Source: Clostridiales bacterium (GTDB lineage: Bacteria; Bacillota; Clostridia; Christensenellales; Pumilibacteraceae). Taken from it: DNA of 33,485 bases. The position numbers and the translations under genes are program-made. Positions 15,721-23,853 of the stretch are shown here, one piece after another; within the stretch, counting starts at the first letter, position 1, and the number at the start of each line of letters is the position of its first letter. The DNA lies in assembly GCA_003533505.1 (NCBI GenBank), contig DQGD01000003.1, forward strand, positions 1 to 33,485. The letters run 5' to 3'. The notes beneath the pieces were generated by a model, which saw only the letters and a list, made by a program, of their open reading frames with translations, was not told the origin of the DNA and made no database searches.

Positions 15721-16902
15721 CTACTTGTTTTCGAGTATTTCGCCCGAAGCAACTTTCGTGCCGCGAGCGACGCGCGTGTTCCTGCCGATAAGCGCGATAT
15801 GGTTCTTGTCGCTCTTTTCGTCGCCTATCTTCACGTCGTTCTCAATCGTTACCGACTCGTCAATCATGCCGTAATCGACGGTCACGTTTTCGCCGATTTT
15901 CGTGCCGCGCATAATCACGCTGTCGCGAATCACGCTGTCCTTGCCTATCGTCACGTTTTCGGAAATCACGCTGTTGATTATCGTGCCGTTTATCTCGCAG
16001 CCTGCGGTGAATATCGAGTTGACCACATTCCCGTCGGAGCCGATATAGGACGGCGGCAGCGGCTCGTTGCGCGAGTAAATCTTCATGTCGGGGTCGTTGA
16101 GGTCGATTGCCGGGCGGCTTCCGAGTAAGTCCATGTTCGCTTCCCACAGCGAAGTCACCGTGCCCACGTCCTTCCAATATCCCGAAAACTCGTAGGCGTA
16201 CATCTTCCTGCCGTGGTTCAGCATGTACGGAATAATGTTTTTGCCGAAATCGTTTTGCGAGTTCTTGTCGGCTTCATCGCGTTTAAGCTCCTCTACCAGC
16301 ACTTCCTTCCTGAATATGTACACGCCCATCGACGCGTGCAGGCTCTTGGGCTTTTTCGGTTTCTCCTCGAAGTCGATTATGCGCTTATTCTCGTCATAGC
16401 TCATTATGCCGAAGCGCGGAGCTTCCTCGGGGCTGACGTCGATGACCGCGATTGTGCAGTCCGCGCCGGAGAGGATATGCTCGGTCAGCATTTTCGAGTA
16501 GTCCATTTTATAGATATGATCGCCGCTGAGAATCAGCACGTTGTCGCTGTCGTACTTGTCGAGAAAGTGCAGGTTCTGGTAAATCGCGTTCGCTGTTCCC
16601 TTGTACCACTCGCCGCCGGCTTTTGCCTGATAGGGCGAAAGCGTGTGCACGCCGCCGTTCTTTCTGTCTAGGTCCCACGGCTCGCCGCTGCCGATGTACT
16701 CGTTGAGTATCAGCGGCTCGTACTGCGTGAGTACGCCCACCGTGTCGATATTCGAGTTGGCGCAGTTAGACAGCGTAAAGTCGATGATGCGGTACTTCGA
16801 GCCGAACGAAACCGCCGGCTTGGCTATCCCTGCCGTCAGCGCGTAAAGCCTTGTTCCCTGTCCGCCGGCGAGCAGCATCGCAACGCATTTTTTCCTCTTC
16901 AT
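15721..16902 (-). CDS. glgC: Glucose-1-phosphate adenylyltransferase (ADP-glucose synthase)
   Basis: A 393-residue enzyme that makes ADP-glucose from ATP and glucose-1-phosphate, the committed step of glycogen synthesis. It has the catalytic loop AGGQGTRL (12-19), the Asp motif GDHIYKMDY, the sugar-phosphate lysine in DFEEKPK and a C-terminal hexapeptide-repeat beta-helix. All key motifs are intact, in contrast to GlgD. The start overlaps the glgB stop by four bases (ATGA), with AGGGGG a few bases upstream inside glgB, so translation is coupled. Confidence 0.97.
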   Translation of the reverse strand: MKRKKCVAMLLAGGQGTRLYALTAGIAKPAVSFGSKYRIIDFTLSNCANSNIDTVGVLTQYEPLILNEYIGSGEPWDLDRKNGGVHTLSPYQAKAGGEWYKGTANAIYQNLHFLDKYDSDNVLILSGDHIYKMDYSKMLTEHILSGADCTIAVIDVSPEEAPRFGIMSYDENKRIIDFEEKPKKPKSLHASMGVYIFRKEVLVEELKRDEADKNSQNDFGKNIIPYMLNHGRKMYAYEFSGYWKDVGTVTSLWEANMDLLGSRPAIDLNDPDMKIYSRNEPLPPSYIGSDGNVVNSIFTAGCEINGTIINSVISENVTIGKDSVIRDSVIMRGTKIGENVTVDYGMIDESVTIENDVKIGDEKSDKNHIALIGRNTRVARGTKVASGEILENK

Positions 16903-18764
16903 TTTTTGTTCCCCCTGCCGTAATTCTTTTTAACCATATAAACGCCCGACATGGGCTTTATATCCATAACTATACTGTGGCCGAATCCGTGCGACGGCAC
17001 CGCTTCCGCGCGGTACCTGACCGGCTCGCGGTTAAACCCGTCCGCGTCGGAAGCGAGCTTGACCGTGTATGTGCCCTTGTCCGCACCGAAGCGGTAGCCC
17101 TTGTATTCTACCGGCGAGAAGTTGATTACCGCCAGCACGATATTCCCCTTAAGGTCGCTCCGCTCATAGACAATCACGTTCTGATTGCGGTCGTCGACGA
17201 CGTGCCAGCGGAAGCCGTCCATACTGTCGTCGCGCTGCCACAGCGGCGCGTTCAGGCGATAAAACGCGTTCAGCGCCTTGACGAACTCCTGCGTTTCGGC
17301 GTGGCGCGGATAGTCCAGAAGCAGCCAATCGAGCTGCTGCTCGTAATTCCACTCGATAAACTGCGCGAACTCGCAGCCCATAAACAGCAGTTTTTTGCCG
17401 GGGTGCGCGTACATATTCATCAAAAAGTTTCTAAGCCCTGCGAACTTCATGTCGTAATCGCCCGGCATCTTGTTCACCAGCGAACGCTTGCCGTGCACCA
17501 CCTCGTCGTGGGAAATCGGCAGTATGTAATTCTCGCTGAAAGCGTAGGTAATCGAGAAAGTGAGGTTGTTGTGCTTGCCGGCGCGGAACAACGGGTCGGT
17601 GGCGGCGTAATCCAGCGTGTCGTTCATCCAGCCCATGTTCCACTTGAAGTTGAAGCCCAAGCCCCCGTCCGAAACGGGCTTGGTAACCAGCGGCCACGCG
17701 GTGGATTCCTCGGCTATCATCAGCGCCTGAGGGTGGCGCGCGAACACCGCGGTGTTCAGTTTTTTAAGGAACGCGACGGCTTCCTCGTTCTCCCTGCCGC
17801 CGAAGCGGTTGGGAGACCATTCGCCGTCCTTTCTGCCGTAGTCGAGATACAGCATGCTCGCCACCGCGTCCACTCGCAGCCCGTCCACTTTATAGACGTC
17901 CAGCCACATCAGCGCGTTGCTGCAAAGAAAGGTCTGTACCTCGCCCCTGCCGTAGTCGAAGCAGCACGTCCCCCACTCCTTGTGCTCGCGGCGCAGGGGG
18001 TCTTTGGGCTCGTACAGCGGCTGCCCGTCGAACTCGGACAAACCGTTTTCGTTCTTGGGGAAATGCCCCGGCACCCAATCGATTATTATTCCGATATTAT
18101 TCTTATGCAGCTTCTCGACGAGATAGGCAAAGTCATCGGGCGTTCCGTAGCGCGAAGTGGGCGCGAAGTAACCCGTGACCTGATAGCCCCAGGAGCCGTC
18201 GAACGGATATTCCGCCGCTCCCATGAGCTCAAGGTGAGTGTAGCGCATCTTTTTGAGATACGGCACAATCTCGTCGGCAAACTTGCGGTAGGAATAGGGG
18301 TTGCCGTCGGGGTATCTTCTCCACGAACCTATGTGCGCCTCGTAAATGTTCATCGGCGAAGCGTAGATATTCTTTTTCTTCAGCTTCTCGCTGTAATCCT
18401 CGTCGTTTACTTTTATCGCCGACAACGGGAAAACCTTGCTGTTCGTTCCCTCGTGAGTTTCCGAGTGCAGCGCGTAGGGATCGGACTTGTAAAGCACGCG
18501 CCCGTCCGCCGTCGTTATTCTGAATTTATAGCCGTCAAAACGCCTGACTCCCTTAAGCAACGCTTCCCACACTCCGCCTCGGGTGCGCTTCATCGCCGTG
18601 CCGCTCCAATCGTTGAAGTCACCCACGACCTCGACGCCATACGCGGAGGGTGCGAAAACCCTTGCTACCGCCGTTTTTGCGTCCTCATCGAAAACGCAAC
18701 CGAAATATTTATACGCGTCGTACAGTTCGCCCTCGTGAAATCTCTTCTCTATTTGCTCGTTCAT
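16899..18764 (-). CDS. glgB: 1,4-alpha-glucan branching enzyme
   Basis: A 621-residue GH13 branching enzyme that introduces alpha-1,6 branches. Domains: CBM48 (about 30-115), barrel and C-terminal beta domain. Catalytic signatures: GLRVDAVASM with nucleophile D299, AEEST with acid/base E352 and SHDEVVHGK with D420. It is somewhat short because the extra N-terminal domain of the E. coli enzyme is absent, as in many Bacillota. The frame is open to a GTG at 18800, but the ATG at 18764 has GAGGTG about 10 bases upstream and sits 50 bases after the predicted transcription start, so it is preferred. First gene of the glycogen operon. Confidence 0.95.
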   Translation of the reverse strand: MNEQIEKRFHEGELYDAYKYFGCVFDEDAKTAVARVFAPSAYGVEVVGDFNDWSGTAMKRTRGGVWEALLKGVRRFDGYKFRITTADGRVLYKSDPYALHSETHEGTNSKVFPLSAIKVNDEDYSEKLKKKNIYASPMNIYEAHIGSWRRYPDGNPYSYRKFADEIVPYLKKMRYTHLELMGAAEYPFDGSWGYQVTGYFAPTSRYGTPDDFAYLVEKLHKNNIGIIIDWVPGHFPKNENGLSEFDGQPLYEPKDPLRREHKEWGTCCFDYGRGEVQTFLCSNALMWLDVYKVDGLRVDAVASMLYLDYGRKDGEWSPNRFGGRENEEAVAFLKKLNTAVFARHPQALMIAEESTAWPLVTKPVSDGGLGFNFKWNMGWMNDTLDYAATDPLFRAGKHNNLTFSITYAFSENYILPISHDEVVHGKRSLVNKMPGDYDMKFAGLRNFLMNMYAHPGKKLLFMGCEFAQFIEWNYEQQLDWLLLDYPRHAETQEFVKALNAFYRLNAPLWQRDDSMDGFRWHVVDDRNQNVIVYERSDLKGNIVLAVINFSPVEYKGYRFGADKGTYTVKLASDADGFNREPVRYRAEAVPSHGFGHSIVMDIKPMSGVYMVKKNYGRGNKK

Positions 18765-18820
18765 CGGGATAATACACCTCTTTTTGCTTCGGGTAGTCAC
18801 AATGCAACTCTATCGAACAT

Positions 18821-18849
18821 ATTATACTATATTTACGCGAATAAATCAA
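18821..18849 (-). promoter_or_regulatory. Promoter of the glycogen operon
   Basis: Minus strand: TTGATT (18844-18849), 17-base spacer, TATAAT (18821-18826). Predicted start near 18814, giving a leader of about 50 bases to the glgB ATG. No other convincing promoter was seen within the operon. Confidence 0.75.
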
Positions 18850-19074
18850 TACTATTTGCTAAATTTTGCTAAAATTGCGTTCGGACGCCGCAAATACCGC
18901 ACAAAAAAACGCGAATTTATAAAAATTCGGAAAATCACCGCCAAAAAACAGTTTTTTCGGCGTTTTATCCCGGCATTTTCGGAAAATCGCCGCCTTAAAT
19001 CCGCATTTTCGGCAACTCTTAGCTTGTTTTTCGAAAAATCGCCAAAGAAAATTTTGAAAATCGCGGAAAAATCG
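18850..19074. other. Divergent intergenic region with imperfect internal repeats
   Basis: A 430-base gap separates glgB and glnA. Between the two promoters there is no gene. The DNA is built of recurring short units around TTTTCGGAAAATCGCCG, partly as direct repeats (GCATTTTCGG near 18973 and CGCATTTTCGG near 19002) and partly as hairpins: CGAATTT/AAATTCG (18912-18929) and CGCC-AAAAAAC/GTTTTTT-C-GGCG (18939-18962). Function unknown; possibly regulator sites or a decayed repeat. Confidence 0.5.
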
Positions 19075-19103
19075 TTGACAACGCAGGAAAATTATAATAT
19101 AAT
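19075..19103 (+). promoter_or_regulatory. Perfect consensus promoter of glnA
   Basis: TTGACA (19075-19080), 17-base spacer, TATAAT (19098-19103). Predicted start near 19110, giving a leader of about 90 bases that contains a terminator-like hairpin. Confidence 0.88.
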
Positions 19104-19124
19104 GCAGTCAATATTTCGGCAAAG

Positions 19125-19160
19125 ACGCCGTAGGAAGTCCAAAACCTACGGCGTTTTATC
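19125..19160 (+). terminator. Terminator-like hairpin in the glnA leader (attenuator candidate)
   Basis: A perfect 10-bp stem ACGCCGTAGG/CCTACGGCGT (19125-19134, 19145-19154) with a 10-base loop, followed by TTTTATCTTT. It lies about 15 bases after the predicted transcription start and 45 before the ATG, so transcripts must pass it to express glnA. A small competing hairpin (CGGC 19117-19120 with GCCG 19127-19130) could use its 5' arm but is weak. Confidence 0.75.
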
Positions 19161-19198
19161 TTTAATCCGATTAAATTTTTTCAAGGAGATACACTTTT

Positions 19199-21280
19199 AT
19201 GACTAACGTTCCGGAAATCTTCGGTAGCCTTGTGTTCGGCGATTCGGTGATGAAACGCTCGCTCCCCAAGGAAACCTACCGCGCGTTCCGCTCGCTCGTG
19301 GACGCAGGCAAGCCGCTCACGCTCGAAGTTGCAAACGTCGTGGCGCACGAAATGAAGGAGTGGGCGATAAGCAAGGGAGCTACCCACTACACTCACTGGT
19401 TCCAGCCGATGACCGGAATCACCGCCGAGAAACACGACAGCTTCATTAACCCCATCGGCGACGGCACCGTCATCATGAGTTTCTCGGGAAAAGAGCTCAT
19501 AAAGGGCGAGCCCGACGCGTCCAGCTTCCCCAACGGCGGCTTGCGCTCGACGTTCGAGGCGCGCGGCTACACCGCGTGGGACCCCACCTGCGACGCGTTC
19601 ATTAAGGACGGCACGCTGTGCATTCCCACCGCGTTCTGCTCCTACTCGGGACAGGTGCTCGACAAGAAAACGCCTCTCCTGCGCTCGACGAAAGCGCTGT
19701 CCGACCAGGCGGTAAGGCTTCTTAAGGTTTTCGGCAAGACCACCGATAAAGTAGTCACCACCGTGGGCCCCGAGCAGGAGTACTTTCTCATCGACAAGGC
19801 GCTGTACCTTAAGCGCAAGGATTTGATTTTCTCAGGGCGCACGCTGTTCGGCGCAAAGCCGCCCAAGGGTCAGGAACTCGAGGACCACTACTTCGGCAGC
19901 ATTCGTCCGCGCGTGCTCGCGTTCATGGCTGACCTCGACGAACAGCTGTGGAAAATGGGAATACTCGCCAAAACCCGTCACAACGAAGTCGCGCCTGCTC
20001 AGCACGAGCTTGCGCCCATTTACACCCTCGTCAACGTCGCCGCCGACCACAATCAGCTGACGATGGAGTTCATGCGCAAAATCGCCGACAAGCACGGACT
20101 GATGTGTCTGCTGCACGAAAAGCCGTTCGCCGGCGTAAACGGCTCGGGCAAGCATAACAACTGGTCGATTTCCACCGCCGAGGGCGAAAACCTGCTGGAG
20201 CCCGGCAAGAATCCGCAGGAAAACCTGCTGTTCCTTACCATTCTCTCCGCCGTCATCGCCGCCGTCGACGACCATCAGGATTTGCTGCGCCTGTCGGTTG
20301 CGAGCGCGGGCAACGACCACCGTCTCGGCGCGAACGAAGCTCCGCCGGCAATCATTTCGATGTACCTCGGCGACGAGCTGACCGCAATCCTCGAATCTAT
20401 CGAAACGGGCAAGCATTACGAGCACATCAAGGCTACCGCAATGAAGCTGGGCGTGGACGTAATCCCCGAGTTCATGCGCGACACCACCGACAGAAACCGC
20501 ACTTCGCCGTTCGCTTTCACGGGCAACAAGTTCGAGTTCCGCATGCTGGGCTCGACGAGCAACATTTCCTGCCCGAATACCATGATTAATGCCGCAGTTG
20601 CCGAAAAGTTCGACGAGTTCGCCACGCGGCTTGAAAAGTCCGCCGACCTTAACGCGGACGTTTACGCGCTCATCAAGGAAAGCTACGCAAAGCACAAGCG
20701 CATAGTCTTTAACGGCAACGGCTACTCCGAAGAGTGGACTGCAGAAGCCGAAAGACGCGGACTTCTCAACCTCAAAAACACGCCCGACGCGCTGGTGCGC
20801 TACACCGACGAGAAGAACCTGAAGCTTCTCGCAAAATACGGCATCTACACCCCCGTCGAGGTTGCCGCCCGTCAGGAAATCCTGCTCGACAACTACTCGA
20901 AGATAATCAATATCGAAGCTCAGACGATGATTGAAATGGCAAACAAGGAGATTATCCCTGCCTGCGCGAAGTTCACCGCGGACTTGGCGGAGGGAATCGC
21001 GAAAAAAGCCGCGCTGGGTATTTCCGCGCTCGCCGAAACCGACGTCGCCAAAAAAGTCAGCGAGCTCACCGACCGCGCCTACGCCGCGACAAAAGTGCTC
21101 GAGGACGTGGTTGTCGAGGCTAAACTCATCGAGAACGTTGCCGAAGCCGCGCACAACTATCACGACAAAGTGGTAGTCGCGATGCAGGAGCTCCGCGCCG
21201 CCTGCGACGCCGCCGAAACAATAGTGTCCAAGGAATATTGGCCGTTCCCGACCTACTCCGACCTCCTCTTCTCGGTGTAA
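19199..21280 (+). CDS. glnA: Glutamine synthetase, type III
   Basis: A 693-residue GSIII, condensing ammonium and glutamate to glutamine with ATP. This is far longer than GSI/GSII (about 350-470) and has the GSIII opening (PEIFGSLVFGDSVMK), the active-site PEQEYF (191-196), NGSGKHNNWS (314-323), NDHRLGANEAPP and the RTSPFAFTGNKFEFR segment. No frameshift. The ATG has AAGGAG about 10 bases upstream. It has its own perfect promoter with a terminator-like hairpin in the leader and a strong terminator after the stop. Next to the Amt-PII gene it forms an ammonium uptake and assimilation pair. Confidence 0.97.
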   Translation: MTNVPEIFGSLVFGDSVMKRSLPKETYRAFRSLVDAGKPLTLEVANVVAHEMKEWAISKGATHYTHWFQPMTGITAEKHDSFINPIGDGTVIMSFSGKELIKGEPDASSFPNGGLRSTFEARGYTAWDPTCDAFIKDGTLCIPTAFCSYSGQVLDKKTPLLRSTKALSDQAVRLLKVFGKTTDKVVTTVGPEQEYFLIDKALYLKRKDLIFSGRTLFGAKPPKGQELEDHYFGSIRPRVLAFMADLDEQLWKMGILAKTRHNEVAPAQHELAPIYTLVNVAADHNQLTMEFMRKIADKHGLMCLLHEKPFAGVNGSGKHNNWSISTAEGENLLEPGKNPQENLLFLTILSAVIAAVDDHQDLLRLSVASAGNDHRLGANEAPPAIISMYLGDELTAILESIETGKHYEHIKATAMKLGVDVIPEFMRDTTDRNRTSPFAFTGNKFEFRMLGSTSNISCPNTMINAAVAEKFDEFATRLEKSADLNADVYALIKESYAKHKRIVFNGNGYSEEWTAEAERRGLLNLKNTPDALVRYTDEKNLKLLAKYGIYTPVEVAARQEILLDNYSKIINIEAQTMIEMANKEIIPACAKFTADLAEGIAKKAALGISALAETDVAKKVSELTDRAYAATKVLEDVVVEAKLIENVAEAAHNYHDKVVVAMQELRAACDAAETIVSKEYWPFPTYSDLLFSV

Positions 21281-21325
21281 CGCCGCAATTTCCGCAAAAC
21301 AAATTCTATCCACGGATTGACTCAC

Positions 21326-21367
21326 AAGGACGTGAAAGCAAACGCTTTCGCGTCCTTTCTTTTTTTT
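21326..21367 (+). terminator. Strong terminator between glnA and the Amt-PII gene
   Basis: Stem AAGGACG-T-GAAAGC / GCTTTC-G-CGTCCTT (21326-21339, 21344-21357), 4-base loop, followed by a long T-run to 21367. Since no good promoter is visible before the next gene, expression of the transporter may depend on readthrough. Confidence 0.88.
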
Positions 21368-21369
21368 CG

Positions 21370-21389
21370 TTTCAACCGACTTTCAACCG
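21370..21389 (+). repeat. Direct repeat TTTCAACCG x2 upstream of the transporter
   Basis: TTTCAACCG at 21370-21378 and 21381-21389, 11 bases apart start to start (one helical turn). It lies between the terminator and the SD of the Amt-PII gene. Possibly a regulator site; not a known box to my eye. Confidence 0.4.
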
Positions 21390-21420
21390 GAAAAATTTTT
21401 ATAAAAGGAGAATAAGAATA

Positions 21421-23196
21421 ATGTCAAACGCAATCGCACTGTTATCCGCGACGGTAGACGAGCTCGCCTCGTCAATCGACGCGGTATGGATTCTCGTCGG
21501 CGCCGCACTCGTGTTCTTTATGCAGGCAGGCTTCGCAATCGTCGAGGCAGGACTTACGCGCGCCAAAAACACGGGCAATATCCTGATGAAAAACCTAATG
21601 GACTTTTGCCTCGGCACAATCGTGTTCTGGATTCTCGGCTACGGGCTGATGCACGGGCGCGACGTCGGCGGCGTAATCGGCACGCCCACGGCGGACTTTA
21701 TCACCGGCGACAACGACATGCTTCACCTGATATTCCAGACGGTGTTCTGCGCTACCGCCGCTACTATCGTTTCGGGCGCAATGGCAGAGCGCACTAAGTT
21801 TTCGTGCTACTGCATTTACTCCGTCGTCATCAGCCTCGTAATCTACCCCGTGTCCGGGCATTGGATTTGGGGCGGCGGCTGGCTGGCGCAAATGGGCTTT
21901 CACGATTTCGCCGGCTCGACCGCAGTACACATGGTAGGCGGCATCTGCGCGCTCGTCGGCGCGGCGTTCTTAGGTCCCCGAATCGGCAAGTACGGCAAGG
22001 ACGGTAAGCCTCGCGCAATTCCCGGTCACAACCTCACGTTCGCCGCTCTCGGCGTGTTCATTCTGTGGTTCTGCTGGTTCGGCTTCAACGGCGCTTCCAC
22101 CTACGGCGCGGTGGGACAGGAAGGCACTATGGCGCTGGTGTTCGTGACCACAAACATGGCTCCGGCAGTCGCCGCTACGACCTGTATGATAATAACCTGG
22201 ATTCGTTATAAAAAGCCCGACGTTTCGATGTGTCTTAACGGCGCGCTCGCAGGGCTCGTAGCAATTACCGCAAGCTGCGATATGGTTACGCCTCTCGGCG
22301 CGGCGATAATCGGCGTTTTCGCAGGCTTTATAGTGGTATTCGGAGTGGAACTTCTCGACAAGAAGCTGAAAATCGACGACCCCGTAGGCGCAATAGCCGT
22401 TCACTGCTTCTGCGGCGCGGCAGGCACGATTTTCACGGGAATCTTCTCCGCAACCGACGGACTGTGGGCGGCTGCCGCCGGTACCGTCACTTGGGGACAA
22501 GGCTTCTATTTCTTCGGCGTGCAGCTCTTAGGGTTCGTGACCGTCGCCGCATGGGTCACCGCAACAATCACGCTGACGTTCTGTCTTCTCAAAAAGTTTA
22601 TGGGACTCAGGGTTTCCGCAAAAGAGGAAATCGCCGGGCTCGACTCCTGCGAGCATAACCTTGCTTCCGCCTACGCCGGCTTCGATTTTACCGACAACAC
22701 TTCGGACGAGTACCTTGCCGACCACCCCGAACTCATACATGAAGCGAGCGCTCCCTCTGTCGCCAAAGTTGACGCGCCTGCCGCGCCCTCAACGCCTGCC
22801 GCTTACGTTTCCGCACGGACGAGCAACGAGAAAACGCCTAAACTCACAAAAGTCGCCATGGTGATAAGCCGCGACCGCTTCGAGCCGCTGAAAACCGCGC
22901 TCAACGCGATAGGCGTGACGGGCATCACCGTGACCGACGTCATGGGCTGCGGCACTCAAAAAGGCAGAACGGCTATGTACCGCGGTACGGAATATGAAAT
23001 CACTCTGCTCCCAAAGTGCAAAGTCGAAGTCGTCGTGAGCGCGGTTCCCGTACAAACCGTAGTCGAAACCGCCGAAAAAGTACTGCGCACCGGTAACTTC
23101 GGCGACGGTAAAATCTTCGTCTACGACGTGGAAAACGTTATCCGCGTCCGCACCGGAGAAGAAGGATTCGACGCGCTTCAGGACGCAAACGACTAA
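21421..23196 (+). CDS. amt: Ammonium transporter Amt fused to a C-terminal PII (GlnK) domain
   Basis: A 591-residue protein. Residues 1 to about 415 are an Amt channel with 11 hydrophobic segments; VGAALVFFMQAGFAIVEAG and HMVGG/HCFCGAAGT regions are typical. A Pro/Ala-rich linker (about 445-470) leads to a complete PII domain (474-591) with T-loop MYRGTEY (Y520, and Y525 matching the PII Tyr51 position) and the nucleotide-binding GDGKIF. PII normally docks on Amt to close it in response to ATP/ADP and 2-oxoglutarate, so the fusion is a self-regulated transporter. The frame is open upstream to 21238, overlapping glnA, but ATG 21421 with AGGAG 10 bases upstream is preferred. Confidence 0.93.
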   Translation: MSNAIALLSATVDELASSIDAVWILVGAALVFFMQAGFAIVEAGLTRAKNTGNILMKNLMDFCLGTIVFWILGYGLMHGRDVGGVIGTPTADFITGDNDMLHLIFQTVFCATAATIVSGAMAERTKFSCYCIYSVVISLVIYPVSGHWIWGGGWLAQMGFHDFAGSTAVHMVGGICALVGAAFLGPRIGKYGKDGKPRAIPGHNLTFAALGVFILWFCWFGFNGASTYGAVGQEGTMALVFVTTNMAPAVAATTCMIITWIRYKKPDVSMCLNGALAGLVAITASCDMVTPLGAAIIGVFAGFIVVFGVELLDKKLKIDDPVGAIAVHCFCGAAGTIFTGIFSATDGLWAAAAGTVTWGQGFYFFGVQLLGFVTVAAWVTATITLTFCLLKKFMGLRVSAKEEIAGLDSCEHNLASAYAGFDFTDNTSDEYLADHPELIHEASAPSVAKVDAPAAPSTPAAYVSARTSNEKTPKLTKVAMVISRDRFEPLKTALNAIGVTGITVTDVMGCGTQKGRTAMYRGTEYEITLLPKCKVEVVVSAVPVQTVVETAEKVLRTGNFGDGKIFVYDVENVIRVRTGEEGFDALQDAND

Positions 23197-23221
23197 TCAC
23201 GCCGAACGCAAACGACTGTCG

Positions 23222-23255
23222 GGAGCTATCGACTTTTGTCGGTAGCTCCTTTCTT
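23222..23255 (+). terminator. Terminator of the Amt-PII gene
   Basis: A 12-bp stem GGAGCTATCGAC/GTCGGTAGCTCC with one T-G pair and a TTTT loop, followed by TTTCTT. It begins 25 bases after the stop codon. Confidence 0.88.
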
Positions 23256-23283
23256 ATCTGTCGCTTTTTCTCCGCCACGTTTT

Positions 23284-23784
23284 CTATTTTGCCTGTCGTT
23301 TCGCTCCCTCGCGGCGAGCCGAAGCCATCGCGCGCCGCACCGCCGCCAATCGGCTTTCGTCCTCGGTTTCGTCTATAAGCGCGATTGCATTTCGCAAAAC
23401 CGCCCTTGCGCGGCTGCGCTTTTGTTCGCCGTCCTCGTAAAGCGGCGGTACTTCGCGCCCCGTGTTACGGCGCGGCAAGACCTCTTCGGACTCGAGAAAT
23501 CCGACGGGCAATAAAGTATCGGGTTTGAGAAAATTGCTCGGCTCATCGTCATCGCCCTCTTCGGGTTTATCAAAATCGAACCCGGCAAACGCCGCCTTAT
23601 CGTCGGGCTCGCCCGTTAAACCCGAGCGCGGCAACGATTTCTTTTCTTTCGGCTTATTCCGCTTATTCGCCGCCGCTGCGGAAAGAAAAAGGCACGCCGC
23701 CGCAAGCAAAGTAAGGCTCGCGGTGGCGTGCAGCGCGAGCGCGAGAACGAATAAAAACAGCGCGTAAACAATCGCTTCGACCAT
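23284..23784 (-). CDS. Small membrane protein of unknown function
   Basis: A 166-residue protein not recognised. The N-terminus has two closely spaced hydrophobic segments (about 4-18 and 22-38) forming a hairpin, then a long soluble part: a basic patch KRNKPKEKK, an acidic stretch KPEEGDDDEP, and an Arg-rich C-terminal helical region (RSRARAVLRNAIALIDE... then RRAMASARREGAKR). No catalytic motif. The SD is poor (GGAAGGA about 12 bases upstream). It begins 69 bases after addA with no promoter or terminator seen between, so it is probably the last gene of the addBA transcript. The reading frame has codon use like its neighbours and no convincing alternative on the other strand. Confidence 0.6.
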   Translation of the reverse strand: MVEAIVYALFLFVLALALHATASLTLLAAACLFLSAAAANKRNKPKEKKSLPRSGLTGEPDDKAAFAGFDFDKPEEGDDDEPSNFLKPDTLLPVGFLESEEVLPRRNTGREVPPLYEDGEQKRSRARAVLRNAIALIDETEDESRLAAVRRAMASARREGAKRQAK

Positions 23785-23853
23785 AGCAAAACACCGTCCT
23801 TCCGTGTTTTTAAGGGAGAACGGCGTTTTTGTTTTACATAAGCTTCCGTCATA

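Noticed and set aside
18765..18800. GTG start at 18800 for glgB
   Set aside because: Only 14 bases after the predicted transcription start and without SD; ATG 18764 has GAGGTG and the conserved N-terminus.
16851..18872. Long plus-strand ORF (673 codons) opposite glgB
   Set aside because: Mirror frame of glgB; no SD, arginine/histidine/valine-rich composition typical of antisense frames.
19832..21325. Minus-strand ORF (497 codons) opposite glnA
   Set aside because: Shadow of the type III glutamine synthetase; no family features.
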